From Phytophthora colocasiae (lineage: Eukaryota > Oomycota > Peronosporomycetes > Peronosporales > Peronosporaceae), in assembly GCA_018806915.1 (NCBI GenBank), contig JAGKQI010000008.1, positions 124,001 to 188,000 of the forward strand: a stretch of 64,000 bases of DNA, read 5' to 3'. Below the pieces are notes generated by a model that made no database searches, had not been told where the DNA came from, and worked only from the letters and a program-made list of their open reading frames with translations. Both the position numbers and the translations under genes were made by a program. This document shows positions 63,515 to 64,000 of the stretch, one piece after another; within the stretch, counting starts at the first letter, position 1, and every line of letters starts with the position of its first letter.

Positions 63515-64000
63515 AAGGCGCCAGGATTGACGCTACTGAAACAGAAGGTGCTAGATCACTTGCGGAATTGGGGAGATCACGAGCTGGTCCATGTGAAGAG
63601 AGACTGGAATGGGAGCGCAGATAGCTTGGCGAGTGCCGCGCTGCAGCGAGGAAGCGGGATCGAAGTCCACGATGAGACAGATCGATGCGATCTGATCACC
63701 CTGAATCGGCTTAATGAGGTGTTGATCCCTCGAGTTGAAGATCGATCTGGTGCAAGTGTCGGCGGTAGCCACGCGTGCAGCCCGAGCGCGACCTGGCGCC
63801 GCTGTCTTGCGAGAGGAACTGATCCGGGAGATGCGGGTTGATCGGATCAGGCGAGCCCAGGACGAGGAGGTCTGGATCGCAGGACTAAAGAAGTACCTGG
63901 CTGGGCAGATCGCGGATCTTACTCGAGCCGAATCCGGATCCTACGCCAAGATCGCCTCCGAGTACGAGGTAGATGAACAAGATCTGTTGTTTTACTGCCC
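63515..64000 (+). CDS. Element H RNase H end and integrase start
   Basis: 63527-63841 continues in phase after the TGA: WNGSADSLASAALQRGSG completes the RNase H. After a shift near 63750 the text matches EEVWIAGLKKYLAGQIADL and DEQDLLFYC of G; the window ends there. Confidence 0.85.

Larger units (their letters stand above)
56417..64000 (+). mobile_element. Element H: family-1 retrotransposon, right end outside window
   Basis: Plus-strand copy in the 5' LTR of G, head to head with G. LTR, primer site, gag, protease (active site deleted), RT, two RNase H and the start of integrase are present. The 3' end, opposite-strand ORF and 3' LTR would follow. Confidence 0.93.

Overview
No host gene is supported anywhere in these 64 kb. 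The window is a stack of eight Ty3/Gypsy LTR retrotransposons nested inside one another, with all coding capacity inside the elements. The LTR families, the chromodomain integrases, the dual RNase H in one family and the high-GC coding style fit an oomycete, most likely a Phytophthora-like genome. This is inference: no rRNA, tRNA gene or host gene is present to confirm it.

Layout (letters run left to right). A (1-20059, minus, left end outside the window) contains B (6220-13860, minus, intact TSD ATTGT). A sits in C, an old pol remnant (20060-21232, minus). C is also split by D (plus, 21233-24058 and 39512-43014). D contains E (24059-39506, minus, TSD AACGT), and E contains F (30014-37555, minus, TSD GAGGT). 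D is also split by G (43015-56416, minus). The 5' LTR of G is split by H (plus, 56417 to beyond 64000). The insertion order is therefore C, then A and D, then B, E and G, then F and H. Removing B, E or F together with one TSD copy rejoins the reading frame of its target exactly.

Families. Family 1 (A, G, H) has LTRs of about 1.25-1.5 kb starting TGTGGTG and ending CACCACA. It has a three-knuckle gag, a degenerate Gypsy RNase H followed by an intact archaeal-type RNase H, a chromodomain integrase, extreme GATC enrichment, and a long protein on the opposite strand. Family 2 (B; C is a relative) has 308-bp LTRs. Family 3 (D, E, F) has LTRs of about 410-420 bp. F and B are the least damaged copies.

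Two shared features stand out. First, in all three families gag and pol lie in a -1 relation, joined by a slippery heptamer followed by a hairpin. Families 2 and 3 share the same 8-base loop and have compensating stem changes. Second, A, B, E and G carry long opposite-strand ORFs at their 3' end. In A, B and G these begin 102-125 bp inside the 3' LTR, so they look like convergent accessory genes read from that LTR. Other oddities are two micro-inversions in D, a >7-kb inverted repeat made by G and H, a gag deletion in A, a protease active-site deletion in H, and unequal LTRs in G.
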